Positions 25,746-33,807 of a DNA stretch of 64,000 bases are shown in pieces. Under the pieces are notes generated by a model that was given only the letters and a program-made list of their open reading frames with translations, had not been told where the DNA came from and made no database searches. Source of the DNA: Brevibacillus_D fluminis_A (GTDB lineage: Bacteria; Bacillota; Bacilli; Brevibacillales; Brevibacillaceae). Each line of letters begins with the position of its first letter. Within the stretch, counting starts at the first letter, position 1. Both the position numbers and the translations under genes were made by a program. Location of the stretch: the NCBI RefSeq assembly GCF_052072235.1, contig NZ_CM125436.1:5698001-5762000 (forward strand), written 5' to 3'.

Positions 25746-27014
25746 TTAGCCTTGGTGCAGGAAGTCGATCGCAGCCGCAACATACACTTTCGCGCAGCGA
25801 ATCACATCTTCCACGAGCACCTTCTCATTAAAATTATGAATGCTTGGCAGATAGGCAGGCCCATACTGCAAAACAGGTATGGAATAGTTGCGGAAATGGC
25901 GCGCATCGCTGCAAGCCCATTGCAGCACGCCATACGCATGTTCATTGGTAACGTACGAAATGTTGTCTACAATCGCCCGGCAGACCGGGTCTTCCGGCGA
26001 GGAGTAGTTCGCATTGCTGCGGAAGCCGAACGGTTCGATGTCGTAATCGATGCCCAATTGGTCGAGCTTGTCGCGTACGAACGCTAGCACCTCATCGCCC
26101 GTCACGCCAAATGGCAGACGCGTGTCCACCTCGACGACGCATGTGTCCGGAACGACGTTCGATTTCGTGCCGCCCTGAATGGTACCAATGTTGCAAGAAA
26201 TACGCTCAAGTATCTCTTTATACTCGATCCGCTCATTTTCCTTCATATATACTTTCGAAATCTCAATAATCGGCTTCATTTCCTCAGGAATGTTCACCGG
26301 ATAATTCCACACCTGACGAATCTCCTCGATCGCGCGGAATGCATCGGTGATCGCGTTCTTCCCGGCAAGAGGCGCGAGCGAGCCGTGGCCAGGCGTACCT
26401 TTTACCGTCAGCCGGAAGTGGCAGGCACCTTTTTGACCCAATGTCGGATTCAGCGGAGACGATGGTTCCGCGATCATCGCGCCATCGCCCTGAATCAATC
26501 CGCGTTCCAAAAGCCACGGCACGCCGAGGTCGCCGCCCGTTTCTTCATCCGGCACGATCGCCAGCACCAACTCACCTGGCAATTCGAGACCCAGACGCTT
26601 CAAGATCGTCATGGCAAAAATGATTCCTGCCAAGCCGCCCTTCATATCGCTCGCACCCCGACCCAAAATCCAGCCATCCTTCACTTCCCCGGCAAACGGG
26701 TCGAAATCCCATCTGTTTCTGTCACCGGCTGGAACGACATCGGTATGACCGCAATAAATCAATTTTTTCCCTTTGTCGCCAGATCCGATACGCGAGATCA
26801 GATTCCACATGTCCGGGGCCGCTTCATGCCAAGCGGTTTCAATGCCGTGCGTCGCCAAATAATCAGCGATATACGTGCTGATCGGGGTGGAATTTCCCGG
26901 CGGGTTTTCGCTTGGGAATTGAATCAGCCTGCAGCAAAGATCGATCAACTCTTGCTGGTTGGCTTCTACGGCTGCGATTGCTTGGTCTTTGAGAACGCGG
27001 ATTGCTTCACTCAT
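25746..27014 (-). CDS. M20 family metallopeptidase (ArgE/DapE type)
   Basis: A 422-residue di-zinc peptidase/deacylase. Motifs: YCGHTDVVP near 87 (metal His and Asp), GRGASDMKGG near 115, and PDEETGGDLG near 150 (catalytic Glu pair). The dimerisation domain lies at about 190-310. It is distinct from the second M20 gene of the same operon, which belongs to the HipO-like branch. The start overlaps the DUF1177 stop by 4 bases (ATGA), so the two are coupled. Substrate is inferred to be a peptide or N-acyl amino acid. Confidence 0.9.
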   Translation of the reverse strand: MSEAIRVLKDQAIAAVEANQQELIDLCCRLIQFPSENPPGNSTPISTYIADYLATHGIETAWHEAAPDMWNLISRIGSGDKGKKLIYCGHTDVVPAGDRNRWDFDPFAGEVKDGWILGRGASDMKGGLAGIIFAMTILKRLGLELPGELVLAIVPDEETGGDLGVPWLLERGLIQGDGAMIAEPSSPLNPTLGQKGACHFRLTVKGTPGHGSLAPLAGKNAITDAFRAIEEIRQVWNYPVNIPEEMKPIIEISKVYMKENERIEYKEILERISCNIGTIQGGTKSNVVPDTCVVEVDTRLPFGVTGDEVLAFVRDKLDQLGIDYDIEPFGFRSNANYSSPEDPVCRAIVDNISYVTNEHAYGVLQWACSDARHFRNYSIPVLQYGPAYLPSIHNFNEKVLVEDVIRCAKVYVAAAIDFLHQG

Positions 27015-27958
27015 TGTACCTTCACCTTTCCGTCGAGGGTTTGCAAGTGATTCATGGTGCCGTACAAAGAAACGATGCGCTCGAATTCTTGTTCGTCATA
27101 GAACGAGCACTTGTTCACGCCATACCATTTCGCCGCTTCGATGACAAAACGAACGGTCTGCTCCACATCGATCAGATGGGTCGCACCCGTCGCACAACCC
27201 GCCACCGGCACGCTCGTTGTGATCGCCACGCCGACGACCGGGCTGTTTGTCGCCACGCACGGCTGCAAAATGCTGTTGATATGATACAAGTCATTGCCAT
27301 ACGGCGTAATATCTTGCGTCGTTATCGGGAACGTCACCGGCATCTTGCCTGTCGTTTGCTTCATCAGATCGAGCAAATCGTTGCTGATGCGCAAAATGTA
27401 TCCTTCTTTTACAGTCGGCGAAAGCGCGAATCCGTTATGGTTCACGACCTGGTTGCCCTTTGTCGTATCGATCGACAGGATCGCGTCCATCTCGCTTACG
27501 ACTTCATATTTGTTCATGGTCAAAATATCGACCGGCGAATCCATGAACGGAACCGGGTCATGCGGCTGTGTCGGCGCATCCGGGCACACATGGGTGGTCA
27601 AAATGACATCGCCCGCCAAAACGTCTCCGCGCTGCTGCATTTCCACCAGCTTGGCAGCTGCGGCCAGGCAAGCCAGCGCGCCGTCGCCATCGGAAACAAA
27701 TCCGATTTGCTCCGGGCGAGCGCCCAAACCGCCGAGACGACCGACGATTCCGAGCGTTGGCGCTGTTCCGCCGTTGCTTTTGCCGTTTTTGCCCGGCACG
27801 GTCACCTTGATAAAATCCGTCGAGCCTTTATCCCCCTCGACTGTTTGCACGACCACATTCGTAAAGCCTCGATCGGCAAAATATTGCTTGATCGCCTCAC
27901 CGCTCGCAGTCGAGCTGTCGAGCAAATCGAACATTTCCATCACATGTTTCAAAGACAT
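27011..27958 (-). CDS. DUF1177 family protein
   Basis: A 315-residue protein of a family with no established function. It starts MSLKHVMEMFDLLDSS and has conserved acidic and His positions (e.g. 'LTTHVCPDAPTQPHD', 'LSIDTTKGNQVVNHNGFA') that would suit metal binding; the regular alternation and the size suggest an enzyme. AGGAGGA precedes the ATG. It overlaps the M20 peptidase gene and follows the transporter genes, so it likely handles the imported peptide before or with the peptidase. Function is unknown. Confidence 0.88.
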   Translation of the reverse strand: MSLKHVMEMFDLLDSSTASGEAIKQYFADRGFTNVVVQTVEGDKGSTDFIKVTVPGKNGKSNGGTAPTLGIVGRLGGLGARPEQIGFVSDGDGALACLAAAAKLVEMQQRGDVLAGDVILTTHVCPDAPTQPHDPVPFMDSPVDILTMNKYEVVSEMDAILSIDTTKGNQVVNHNGFALSPTVKEGYILRISNDLLDLMKQTTGKMPVTFPITTQDITPYGNDLYHINSILQPCVATNSPVVGVAITTSVPVAGCATGATHLIDVEQTVRFVIEAAKWYGVNKCSFYDEQEFERIVSLYGTMNHLQTLDGKVKVQ

Positions 27959-28062
27959 CGTTTTGTTCCTCCTGACGTTACGCGTGTTGTGTTGAGCATC
28001 CTCTCGAATCTATCCAAGACACCGGGTACCGGGCCGTTTTCTTCCACGTTTTAGCCAGATGG

Positions 28063-29040
28063 CTAGATTTCGCCAGCCAAATGGCACGCCACCATGTGGC
28101 CGTTTTGGTAATCGCGCAGCACAGGGCTGTCGGTTTTGCATGCCTCCGTCGCATACGGACACCGCTTGTGAAAATGGCAGCCGGACGGCGGGTTCATCGG
28201 GCTTGGCACATCTCCCGACAAAATGATTTGCTGCTTTTCCTCGAATGGACTTTCTTTTGGCACCGCGGACAAGAGAGCGCGCGTATAAGGATGCTGCGGG
28301 GAACGGTAAATCTCCTCATAGGTTCCCAGCTCGACGACGCGGCCGAGATACATGACGGCAATCCGGTCGCTGATATAGCGCACCACGTTCAAATCGTGGG
28401 AAATAAACATGTAGGTCAGTTGAAATTGACTCTGCAAATCTTTGAGCAGATTGATCACCTGCGCTTGAATCGAAACGTCCAGAGCGGATACCGACTCATC
28501 GCAGATCACGAGGTCCGGATTCAGGGTCAGCGCCCGGGCGATGTTGATGCGCTGGCGTTGGCCGCCGCTGAATTCATGCGGATAACGCTGCGCATGGTAT
28601 TCGCTCAAGCCGACAACCTCCAGCAGCTCTTTTACCCGCTTCTTCTGCTCCGGCCTGGTGCCGACGCCGTGGATCAAAAGCGGCTCCATGATCAGCTGCT
28701 CGACGGTTTTGCGGGGATCGAGCGAAGCGTACGGATTTTGGAAAATCATCTGGATCGATTTGCGCTCTTTTTTCATCTCTTGCTCGGAAAGAGTGACCAG
28801 ATCCTTGCCTTTAAACCGAACAGAGCCTGCCGTCGGACGGATCAGCTGGGTGATCAGCCGGGCCATTGTCGACTTGCCGCAGCCGGATTCGCCCACGATG
28901 CCCAACGTTTCGCCTTTGAACACATCAAAGCTGACGCCATCGACCGCTTTCACGAAACGGGACGGTTTGGAAAACAGCATGCCATCCTTCACGGGGAAGT
29001 GTTTTTTCAAATCTTGTACCTGCAAAATGGTTTCGCGCAT
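28063..29040 (-). CDS. Oligopeptide/dipeptide ABC transporter ATP-binding protein (DppF/OppF type)
   Basis: A 325-residue ATPase subunit. Walker A GESGCGKS near 52, signature FSGGQRQR near 162, Walker B DLVICDESVSALD near 180 and a C-terminal Opp/Dpp-type extension with 'SGCHFHKRCPYATEAC'; the Cys set there binds an iron-sulfur cluster or zinc in characterised members. Starts one base after the dppD-like stop. With the partner subunit it powers uptake of peptides. Confidence 0.95.
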   Translation of the reverse strand: MRETILQVQDLKKHFPVKDGMLFSKPSRFVKAVDGVSFDVFKGETLGIVGESGCGKSTMARLITQLIRPTAGSVRFKGKDLVTLSEQEMKKERKSIQMIFQNPYASLDPRKTVEQLIMEPLLIHGVGTRPEQKKRVKELLEVVGLSEYHAQRYPHEFSGGQRQRINIARALTLNPDLVICDESVSALDVSIQAQVINLLKDLQSQFQLTYMFISHDLNVVRYISDRIAVMYLGRVVELGTYEEIYRSPQHPYTRALLSAVPKESPFEEKQQIILSGDVPSPMNPPSGCHFHKRCPYATEACKTDSPVLRDYQNGHMVACHLAGEI

Positions 29041-29041
29041 G

Positions 29042-30049
29042 TTATTCTCCTCCTTCCCTGACGAGCTGTTCCGCTGCGGTTTGGAAATGGCATGCTACCA
29101 TGTGGCCTTGTCCCACATCCACCAAGCCTGGCTTTTCGGCAAAGCATTTGTCCTTCGCATAGCGGCAGCGCGGCGCAAACAGGCAGCCGGAAATGGCTTT
29201 GCGCAAATCGGGCGGATTGCCGGGAATGGATGGAAGCTTGCCCTTGTCCTTCGTGTCTGATTTGATCTGCGAATCCAGCAGTCCCCATGTGTACGGGTGG
29301 CGCGGATTGCGGTACAGCTCCTCGACGGTGGCGTACTCGACGGTATTGCCCGCATACATCACCAGCACTTTGTGGCAGCTTTCCCAGACGACGCCAAGGT
29401 CATGGGTAATCATGATGATCGAGGTTTTCAGCTTTTCCTGCAAATTTTTCATCAGCTGCAAAATTTGCGCCTGAACCGTCACATCGAGCGCCGTCGTCGG
29501 TTCGTCGGCAATCAGCAGCTTGGGGTTACACGCAAGTGCGATCGCGATCATCGCGCGCTGCCGCATGCCCCCGGAAAACTCATGCGGGTATTGATCCAGG
29601 CGGCGTTCCGGCTCGGGGATGCCGACCAATTGCAGCATCTCGACCGCGCGTTTTCTCGCTTCCTGCTTGTTCACTTTCTGGTGCAGCCGAATCACTTCCA
29701 TGATCTGATTGCCCACGGTATAAACCGGATTGAGCGACGTCATCGGGTCTTGGAAAATCATCGAGATTTCGTTGCCGCGAATATGCCGCATTTCCTTGTT
29801 GGACAGCTTGGTGAGGTCCTTGCCTTCAAATTCGATGCTACCGTTCTCGATTTTGCCGGGAGGTGATGGAATCAATCCCAAAATAGCGGTAGCCGTCACG
29901 CTTTTCCCCGAGCCGGATTCGCCCACGATCCCGATGCTCTCCCCTTGCCCCAGGTCAAAGCTGACACCGTTGACGGCTTTCACCACGCCCGAGGAGTAAA
30001 AATATACTTCCAAATCTTTTACGCTAAGTAAAACGTTTGGCTGTGCCAC
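29042..30049 (-). CDS. Oligopeptide/dipeptide ABC transporter ATP-binding protein (DppD/OppD type)
   Basis: A 335-residue ATPase. Walker A GESGSGKS near 42, signature FSGGMRQR near 160, Walker B LLIADEPTTALD. The C-terminal oligopeptide-type tail holds 'SGCLFAPRCRYAKDKC', again a Cys cluster. The GTG start at 30049 follows GAGGTGATG. It pairs with the DppF-like subunit to form the heterodimeric ATPase. Confidence 0.95.
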   Translation of the reverse strand: MAQPNVLLSVKDLEVYFYSSGVVKAVNGVSFDLGQGESIGIVGESGSGKSVTATAILGLIPSPPGKIENGSIEFEGKDLTKLSNKEMRHIRGNEISMIFQDPMTSLNPVYTVGNQIMEVIRLHQKVNKQEARKRAVEMLQLVGIPEPERRLDQYPHEFSGGMRQRAMIAIALACNPKLLIADEPTTALDVTVQAQILQLMKNLQEKLKTSIIMITHDLGVVWESCHKVLVMYAGNTVEYATVEELYRNPRHPYTWGLLDSQIKSDTKDKGKLPSIPGNPPDLRKAISGCLFAPRCRYAKDKCFAEKPGLVDVGQGHMVACHFQTAAEQLVREGGE

Positions 30050-30065
30050 TTGTTCATCACCTCAT

Positions 30066-30965
30066 TTACACCTTCATTTTCGGGTCCAGAGCATCGCGCA
30101 AACCATCGCCGAACAGATTGAAACCAAGCACCGAAAGCAAAATCGCCAAGCCGGAATAGGTGGCCATATGCGGAGATAAGACCAGGAAATCTTTCCCGTC
30201 CTTCAAAATGCTTCCCCAGGAAGCCGTCGGCGGCTGAACGCCAAGCCCCAAAAAGCTCAGGGCCGCTTCGGAAATGATCGCCCCGGCCACGTTCATCGTT
30301 GCATAGACAATGATCGGCGCCATGCAGTTCGGCAAAATATGGCTGAAAATGATGCGGGAATGATTGGCGCCAAGCGAACGCGTAACCTCGATATACTCTT
30401 CCTCCTTGACGGAAAGCACCTGTCCGCGAACGATGCGGGCGAAGCCGGGAATGTTGGCGATCCCGATTGCCAAAATCACATTAAACAGCCCGGAGCCAAG
30501 CACGGTCATCAAAGCGATGGAAAGCAGGATGAACGGAAAGGCGAACAATCCGTCCATGGTGCGCATGATGATGGCGTCGATGCGGCCGCCGTAATAACCG
30601 GCGAGCAAGCCGAGGATCGTCCCCAAAATGCCGCCCAGGCCTACAGCGAAAACGCCGACGACCAACGAAATTTGTGCGCCATATACAATCCGACTGAACA
30701 AGTCGCGCCCATAGTTGTCTGTACCAAGCAGGTGTCCATTTACGCCCGGTTCTGTCAGGGTGTTTGTCAAATCCATTTTCAGCGGGTCATGCGTTGCGAT
30801 CAGCGGGGCAAACAACGCCGAGATGATCATGATGCAGATGATGATCATGCCCATGAATGCCAATCGATTTTTGAGCAACCTTCTCATGATGCTGTTTTCA
30901 TTTTTTTGCTTTTTCGGGGAAACCGGAGCGTCGGCGGTTGAGACGGACGTCATGTTGCTGTTCAC
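30066..30965 (-). CDS. Oligopeptide/dipeptide ABC transporter permease (DppC/OppC type)
   Basis: A 299-residue membrane protein with a cytoplasmic N-terminal region of about 35 residues, six helices and the EAA loop 'EVTRSLGANHSRIIFSHILPN' that docks the ATPase. The GTG start at 30965 has AGGAG 7 bases upstream. It is separated from the DppB-like gene by only 3 bases. Confidence 0.94.
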   Translation of the reverse strand: MNSNMTSVSTADAPVSPKKQKNENSIMRRLLKNRLAFMGMIIICIMIISALFAPLIATHDPLKMDLTNTLTEPGVNGHLLGTDNYGRDLFSRIVYGAQISLVVGVFAVGLGGILGTILGLLAGYYGGRIDAIIMRTMDGLFAFPFILLSIALMTVLGSGLFNVILAIGIANIPGFARIVRGQVLSVKEEEYIEVTRSLGANHSRIIFSHILPNCMAPIIVYATMNVAGAIISEAALSFLGLGVQPPTASWGSILKDGKDFLVLSPHMATYSGLAILLSVLGFNLFGDGLRDALDPKMKV

Positions 30966-30968
30966 GTT

Positions 30969-31928
30969 CTAACTCCTCCCCTTGTTCGAAAGATTGACGC
31001 GCGGGTTCACCACAGCGTACATAATATCAACCAACAGGTTGACGACGACAAAGATAACGGCAATAAACAAAACGGTTCCTTGTACGACCATGAAGTCGCG
31101 GCTTTCGATGGCATCGACCACCAACCGCCCCATTCCTGGCCAGCTGAAGATTGTTTCGGTCAAAACAGCGCCGCCCAACAGCATGGAAATTTGCATCCCC
31201 AACACGGTCAAAATCGGCGTTAACGCATTTTTCAAAGCATGCTTCCAAACCACCCAAAATTCCAAAAGCCCTTTGGCACGGGCTGTCTTGATGTAATCCT
31301 GTTTGATGACCTCCAGCATGCTGGAGCGGGTAATGCGCGCGAACGTCGCCATCGGAATGGTACTGAGCGCCACGCTGGGCAAAACAAGGTGCTTGATCAC
31401 ATCGCCCAAGCCTTGGTCCATCGATCCCATACCGGTCGCCGGCAGCCAGCCCAAATTGACGCTGAAGTACAACACGAGCATGACGCCCAGCCAGAAAATC
31501 GGAATGGATACACCGACCAAGGAAAGAATCATCACGATGTAATCCCAGAAAGAATTCGGTTTTGTTGCAGAGATGATGCCGGCTGGAATTCCAATCAGAA
31601 GCGAAATCAGCAAGGCACTTCCGGCAAGCATCAGCGTGCTTGGAAAACGCTCAAGAATAAGTGAGGTAACCGACTGGTTGTAGTTAGGCGAGAAGCCCAG
31701 ATTCCCGGTCAGCAAATCACCGATGTAATGAATGAATTGAAGGTAAAGCGGTTCGTTTAATCCCAATTTTTCGCGCAGGGCATTGATATCTTCCACAGAA
31801 GCCTGTGGACCCAGCATGACTGCTGCCGGATCCCCAGGAATCAACCGCGTAATGATAAACACTGTAATGGCCACTACGAATAAAGTGGGAATCAAATCAA
31901 TCAGTCGTTTTAACACTAACTTGAGCAA
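30969..31928 (-). CDS. Oligopeptide/dipeptide ABC transporter permease (DppB/OppB type)
   Basis: A 319-residue membrane protein starting with the typical 'LKRLIDLIPTLFVV' helix, then a periplasmic-type loop, five further helices and the EAA loop 'TARAKGLLEFWVVWKHALKN'. The start is a TTG with GGAGGAG upstream. It forms the channel with the DppC-like protein. Confidence 0.94.
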   Translation of the reverse strand: MLKLVLKRLIDLIPTLFVVAITVFIITRLIPGDPAAVMLGPQASVEDINALREKLGLNEPLYLQFIHYIGDLLTGNLGFSPNYNQSVTSLILERFPSTLMLAGSALLISLLIGIPAGIISATKPNSFWDYIVMILSLVGVSIPIFWLGVMLVLYFSVNLGWLPATGMGSMDQGLGDVIKHLVLPSVALSTIPMATFARITRSSMLEVIKQDYIKTARAKGLLEFWVVWKHALKNALTPILTVLGMQISMLLGGAVLTETIFSWPGMGRLVVDAIESRDFMVVQGTVLFIAVIFVVVNLLVDIMYAVVNPRVNLSNKGRS

Positions 31929-31962
31929 CTTGATCTCCTCCCCATCTTCAGAGGGCTAATAC

Positions 31963-33594
31963 TTACTTGTCCAACCAGACGTTTACGCCATTACCAGCGA
32001 TGACAATGGAGTTGTCGGCCTTCACATTGAAGCCTTGTACATGTTTTTGAGTCCCTGCAACGATTTCGATCAGACCAAGCTCGATGCGAGGTCTTTCGTC
32101 AACGATCAGTTTCAACGCTTGGGAATACAGTTCTTTTCGTTTTGCTTCATCGGTTGTTTCGCTTGTTGCGCGATCCAAAAGCTCATCGACTTTTGGATTG
32201 TTGAAGCCGTAGCCGTTTCCGAGCGCGCCGATTTGCTTGCTGTGGAACATTTGGAAGAGGAAGAAGTCAGGGTCCGGATACCAGGTCCAACCAGCGATGT
32301 ACAACGGCGCTTTTCCTTTGGAGACGATGTCGCTGAAAGTACCCCATTCAACCGTTTTGATCTCCACATTAATGCCCAAATGTTCTTTCATTTGTGTCGC
32401 AAAAATCGTTGCTTCCGGCACGCGGGATTGCGCTACATAAATCTCGGTATTGAATCCGTTTGGATAGCCTGCTTCCGTCAACAGCTGTTTCGCTTTGGCC
32501 GGATCATACTTCGGTACGTTTGCTTCTGCGGAAGCATCATAGCCCCAGGAGCCTTTTGGCAACGGCAGCATGGAAGGCTCTGCTCCGCCCCATTGGTAAA
32601 CCGCTTTGATCAAGCCTTGCACGTCTGTGCCCATCGCCATCGCTTCGCGCACTTTCACGTCTTTCGTCGGGCCTTCTTTCATGTTCATGCCCAGGAACGA
32701 AATCGAAAGTCCTGGCGTAGTGAGCAAGGACAGCTTGTCATCCTTTTGCACGATCGCGCGGTTTTGGCCTTTGATGTCGGTTGCAATATCGATGTCGCCG
32801 GAACGCAGCGCGTTTGTCATCATGTTTCCGTCGGTGATGAACTTGAAGGTGATGCCGTCCAAGTGCGGCTTTTCGCCCCAGTATTTGTCGAAGCGCTTTA
32901 CTTTCACGTCGCCATCATTTGCCCAGCTTTCCAATTGGAAAGGACCGGTACCGACCAAATGCTTGCCGAAATCATCGCCCCAGCCTTCCACTTCCTCTTT
33001 CGGAACGATCACGTTACCTACGTCAGTCAATGCAGCGAGGACTGCAGCGTTTGGCGCAGTAAGGTGTACTGCCACTTCATTCGGCCCCGTTACTTCCACT
33101 TTTTCGACACCGCGCAGACGGTTCATCGCCGAATGCTGTGCGGAGCGCTCCAGGCTGTACTTCACATCTTCCGCCGTCATTTTGCGGCCGTCCTGGAATT
33201 TGCCGGGCTGGAAGTATACGTTGTCTCTCAGCTTGAAGGTATACACCTTCATGTCGTCAGAAACGTTCCACTCCGTTGCCAGAGACGGTTCGAGTTTGGA
33301 CAAATCTTGGTTGTACACAACAAGCGTGTCCGCAATATTGCGCATCACATTTGATTCGTAAACAGCGGTGTACTTGATCGGATCAAGCGTTTTCGCATTC
33401 GCGGAAAGCGCGAGTGTCAAAATACCGCCATCTTTTGGCTGCCCGCTTGGTTGTGCAGCTTGCTGGTTGGATTGAGCCGCAGAGCCAGCATCAGGCGCTG
33501 GCGCCGATTGTCCACCGCCGCATCCTGCCAAAGCAAGCATCGACAGTACGGCAACGGATGACAAAACTTTTGGTAAGCCAAACCTTTTTCTCAC
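31963..33594 (-). CDS. Peptide ABC transporter substrate-binding lipoprotein (DppE/OppA type)
   Basis: A 543-residue extracytoplasmic solute-binding protein (SBP_bac_5). The lipobox LALAGC at about 23-28 gives a lipidated Cys that anchors it to the membrane. A Ser/Ala/Gln/Pro linker follows, then the family signature 'VRKSLERSAQHSAMNRLRGV'-like region around 140. The GTG start at 33594 follows GGGGGGAG by 5 bases. It is the first gene of the operon and defines its substrate, probably small peptides. Confidence 0.93.
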   Translation of the reverse strand: MRKRFGLPKVLSSVAVLSMLALAGCGGGQSAPAPDAGSAAQSNQQAAQPSGQPKDGGILTLALSANAKTLDPIKYTAVYESNVMRNIADTLVVYNQDLSKLEPSLATEWNVSDDMKVYTFKLRDNVYFQPGKFQDGRKMTAEDVKYSLERSAQHSAMNRLRGVEKVEVTGPNEVAVHLTAPNAAVLAALTDVGNVIVPKEEVEGWGDDFGKHLVGTGPFQLESWANDGDVKVKRFDKYWGEKPHLDGITFKFITDGNMMTNALRSGDIDIATDIKGQNRAIVQKDDKLSLLTTPGLSISFLGMNMKEGPTKDVKVREAMAMGTDVQGLIKAVYQWGGAEPSMLPLPKGSWGYDASAEANVPKYDPAKAKQLLTEAGYPNGFNTEIYVAQSRVPEATIFATQMKEHLGINVEIKTVEWGTFSDIVSKGKAPLYIAGWTWYPDPDFFLFQMFHSKQIGALGNGYGFNNPKVDELLDRATSETTDEAKRKELYSQALKLIVDERPRIELGLIEIVAGTQKHVQGFNVKADNSIVIAGNGVNVWLDK

Positions 33595-33618
33595 ATTTAC
33601 TCCCCCCATTTTTCTATG

Positions 33619-33656
33619 TGTATCAAATAGTGATACAATGGTTCATTATTTGATAC
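33619..33656. promoter_or_regulatory. Overlapping operator-like palindromes in the peptide operon leader
   Basis: TGTATCA-N5-TGATACA (33619-33637) is a perfect dyad. In addition GTATCAAATA (33620-33629) and TATTTGATAC (33647-33656) are perfect 10-bp inverted arms. Both lie just downstream of the predicted start of transcription. A repressor bound here would block RNA polymerase; the operon's own IclR protein is the natural candidate. Confidence 0.7.
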
Positions 33657-33669
33657 TTAAGATATTCGG

Positions 33670-33699
33670 ATTATAACAGACAAAAACAGCAAGTGTAAA
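33670..33699 (-). promoter_or_regulatory. Promoter of the peptide uptake/degradation operon
   Basis: On the minus strand TTTACA (33694-33699), 18-bp spacer, TATAAT (33670-33675). The start of transcription should be near 33663, 70 bases before the dppE-like GTG. Confidence 0.75.
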
Positions 33700-33756
33700 T
33701 ACTCAGAAAAAATCAACAATGTGCTTTTGTCTGAAAAATAAAAGTTTTTGTCCAAC

Positions 33757-33795
33757 AAAAAAACCGCCGATGCACATCCGGCATCAGCGGTTTTT
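33757..33795 (-). terminator. Intrinsic terminator of glnS
   Basis: AAAACCGC and GATGC pair with GCATC and GCGGTTTTT; the minus strand ends in a T-run. Confidence 0.8.
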
Positions 33796-33807
33796 GGCGA
33801 AGCAGAT

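Noticed and set aside
32035..33354. Antisense open frame of 439 codons over the dppE-like gene
   Set aside because: No ribosome site, no domain, and the true gene has lipobox, promoter and operon context.
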